In this document: positions 22,230 to 23,114 of the stretch, in pieces
How positions within the stretch are numbered: position 1 is the first letter of the stretch
How the letters are laid out: each line of letters starts with the position of its first letter
NCBI GenBank assembly: GCA_026770585.1
Contig: MU647111.1
Coordinates: 79,656-102,769 of the forward strand
Direction: 5' to 3'
Source of the DNA: Baffinella frigidus
Taxonomy: Eukaryota > Cryptophyceae > Cryptomonadales > Baffinellaceae
DNA: 23,114 nt
Translations under genes and position numbers: made by a program
The notes under the pieces: model-generated
Told to the model about the DNA's origin: nothing
Database searches by the model: none
Seen by the model: the letters and a program-made list of their open reading frames with translations, nothing else

Positions 22230-22305
22230 CTGCACCTCATGAGTGAGGTATCCCTGTAGGCCTGAAGCACCTAATGAGCGAGGTATCCCTGTAGGCCTGA
22301 AGGTG
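22230..22305. repeat. Tandem right ends of the TACAGGGG family
   Basis: ATGAGTGAGGTATCCCTGTA, GGCCTGAA is followed at once by AATGAGCGAGGTATCCCTGT, AGGCCTGAA. These are two right termini with the same flank and no left end between them. Confidence 0.85.
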
Positions 22306-22374
22306 CACCCAGGCAAGTTGTGCTCTTGCTGAGCCGGACAGTACCGTGTGTTGTATCAAAGAAACATTTACTGG

Positions 22375-22495
22375 TACAGGGGTACCTCGCTCATACCAAA
22401 CTGCCCCCCCCTAAGGACCACCGTAGGGCCCTCGGCATAGGCCTACTGTAGGGTCCTCGGGGGAGGTGGTTTGTTATGAGCGAGGTACCCCTGTA
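22375..22495. mobile_element. TACAGGGG-family element, near-perfect copy
   Basis: TACAGGGGTACCTCGCTCAT at the left and ATGAGCGAGGTACCCCTGTA at the right are exact complements over 20 bp. The core is as in the other copies. Confidence 0.96.
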
Positions 22496-22539
22496 CAGTG
22501 CAAGTTACACCATTGCTGATCCGAATCGTCCGTATCCCG

Positions 22540-22625
22540 CCACTCTCACGTCCTGGTGGTCGTTGGACAGACGCGCGCCGCACTCAATCACTATCTTCCT
22601 CGCCACTCGCACTGCTCACAAGAGA
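22540..22625. repeat. Diverged copy of the secreted gene's 3' region
   Basis: CTCTCACGTCCTGGTGGTCG, ACAGACGCGCGCCGCA and TCAATCACTATC match 15473-15530 in the same order; similarity fades near the end of the coding part. Confidence 0.8.
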
Positions 22626-22683
22626 TGCACGTGCCCGTCACCTTCGGCAGGGGGTGCCTCAGCGAACTGGAGCTCTTTTCAAC

Positions 22684-22804
22684 TACAGGGGTACCTCGCT
22701 CATAAGAAACGCCCACCCCCCTAGGACCACCATAGGGCCCTACGCATAGGCTTACTGTAGGGTCCTAGGCGGATGCGGTTTCTTATGAACGAGGTACCCC
22801 TATA
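22684..22804. mobile_element. TACAGGGG-family element
   Basis: TACAGGGGTACCTCGCTCAT at the left and TTATGAACGAGGTACCCCTA at the right, with the core AGGACCACCATAGGGCCCTA and GGCTTACTGTAGGGTCCTAG. Confidence 0.95.
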
Positions 22805-23114
22805 GATGTGACTCTCGCGGGGGCTCGAACCCCGCAGCGGGCCACACCCCAGAGAGGAAATAGAGGCGTCTTGCCGTGTCGTGGGGTTGTGTCGCGCGTG
22901 GGCCTTCTGCGTGCGCTTGCCTCCTCTTGATCCTGCGCCCCAGAGAGACCGAGCAACGCATCAGACACCGCGCCTCCTCGCTTCGAGCTGCCTCGCAAGG
23001 TCTTGCTCACTCACTACAGCCAGAGATTTACCCCACAAAGTACTCCGCCGGATCATCGAAACTCCCCGCGGGTGAAGGGTGGGGCCTTGAGACTTCCATT
23101 ATGGCACAGTACAC
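22805..23114. other. Unassigned right edge
   Basis: G/C-rich sequence with short ORFs but no recognised gene. CGGGGTTCGAGCCCCCG on the minus strand (about 22816-22835) has the form of a tRNA T-arm, but the rest of a tRNA is absent. Confidence 0.4.

Noticed and set aside
22476-22749. ORFs reading MSEVPLY... and YRGTSLIRNAHPP...
   Set aside because: They are translations of the ends of TACAGGGG foldback elements and recur wherever the element lies; they are not genes.
22805-22890. tRNA gene on the minus strand
   Set aside because: Only a T-arm-like hairpin (CGGGG-TTCGAGC-CCCCG) is present. No matching acceptor 5' strand, D-arm or anticodon arm can be drawn in the upstream 60 bases.
1-23114. 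The dinoflagellate spliced-leader sequence
   Set aside because: I looked for the TTTTGGCTCAAG end of the known leader on both strands and did not find a convincing match, so the taxon rests on splice sites and repeats only.

Overview
The window is eukaryotic nuclear DNA. It is intron-rich and crowded with short foldback elements, minisatellites and arrays of the 7-base telomere-like unit CCCTAAA. It most resembles a repeat-rich protist genome, probably an alveolate alga of dinoflagellate type. The reasons are: two of the fourteen reconstructed introns have GC donors, 11 of 15 exons begin with G directly after the acceptor AG, the telomere-like unit is CCCTAAA/TTTAGGG, and the exons favour G or C at third codon positions. 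The taxon is an inference; a chromerid, haptophyte or cryptophyte is not excluded.

The left 13 kb is essentially one gene. Fifteen short plus-strand exons (48-100 nt, positions 748 to 13119) join in one uninterrupted frame of 356 codons plus a stop. They encode the C-terminal part of a lipase maturation factor (LMF family), an ER membrane protein; its first exons lie upstream of the window. No long ORF reveals this gene, because it is cut up by introns of 108 to 2629 nt. Introns 1 and 10 consist almost wholly of telomere-like heptamers, intron 3 carries about 1.9 kb of them, and introns 4, 7, 9 and 13 hold smaller or variant arrays. Several introns also contain degenerate second copies of the neighbouring exon. 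The rest of the intron sequence is mostly foldback elements (MITE-like) and minisatellites.

From 13.1 to 23.1 kb the window is mainly intergenic. One small gene for a predicted secreted protein lies on the minus strand (15556-15945), convergent with the LMF gene. A possible isolated exon lies at 20788-20853. The remainder holds many copies of a 120-bp foldback family with ends TACAGGGGTACCTCGCTCAT, a family with ends CCACACAGCGG (one copy carrying a nested element flanked by TA), a dispersed fragment family ending in (CCTAAAGGA)n with a perfect 180-bp tandem duplication, further telomere-like arrays, and unassigned sequence. No tRNA, rRNA, CRISPR array or bacterial-type operon was found.
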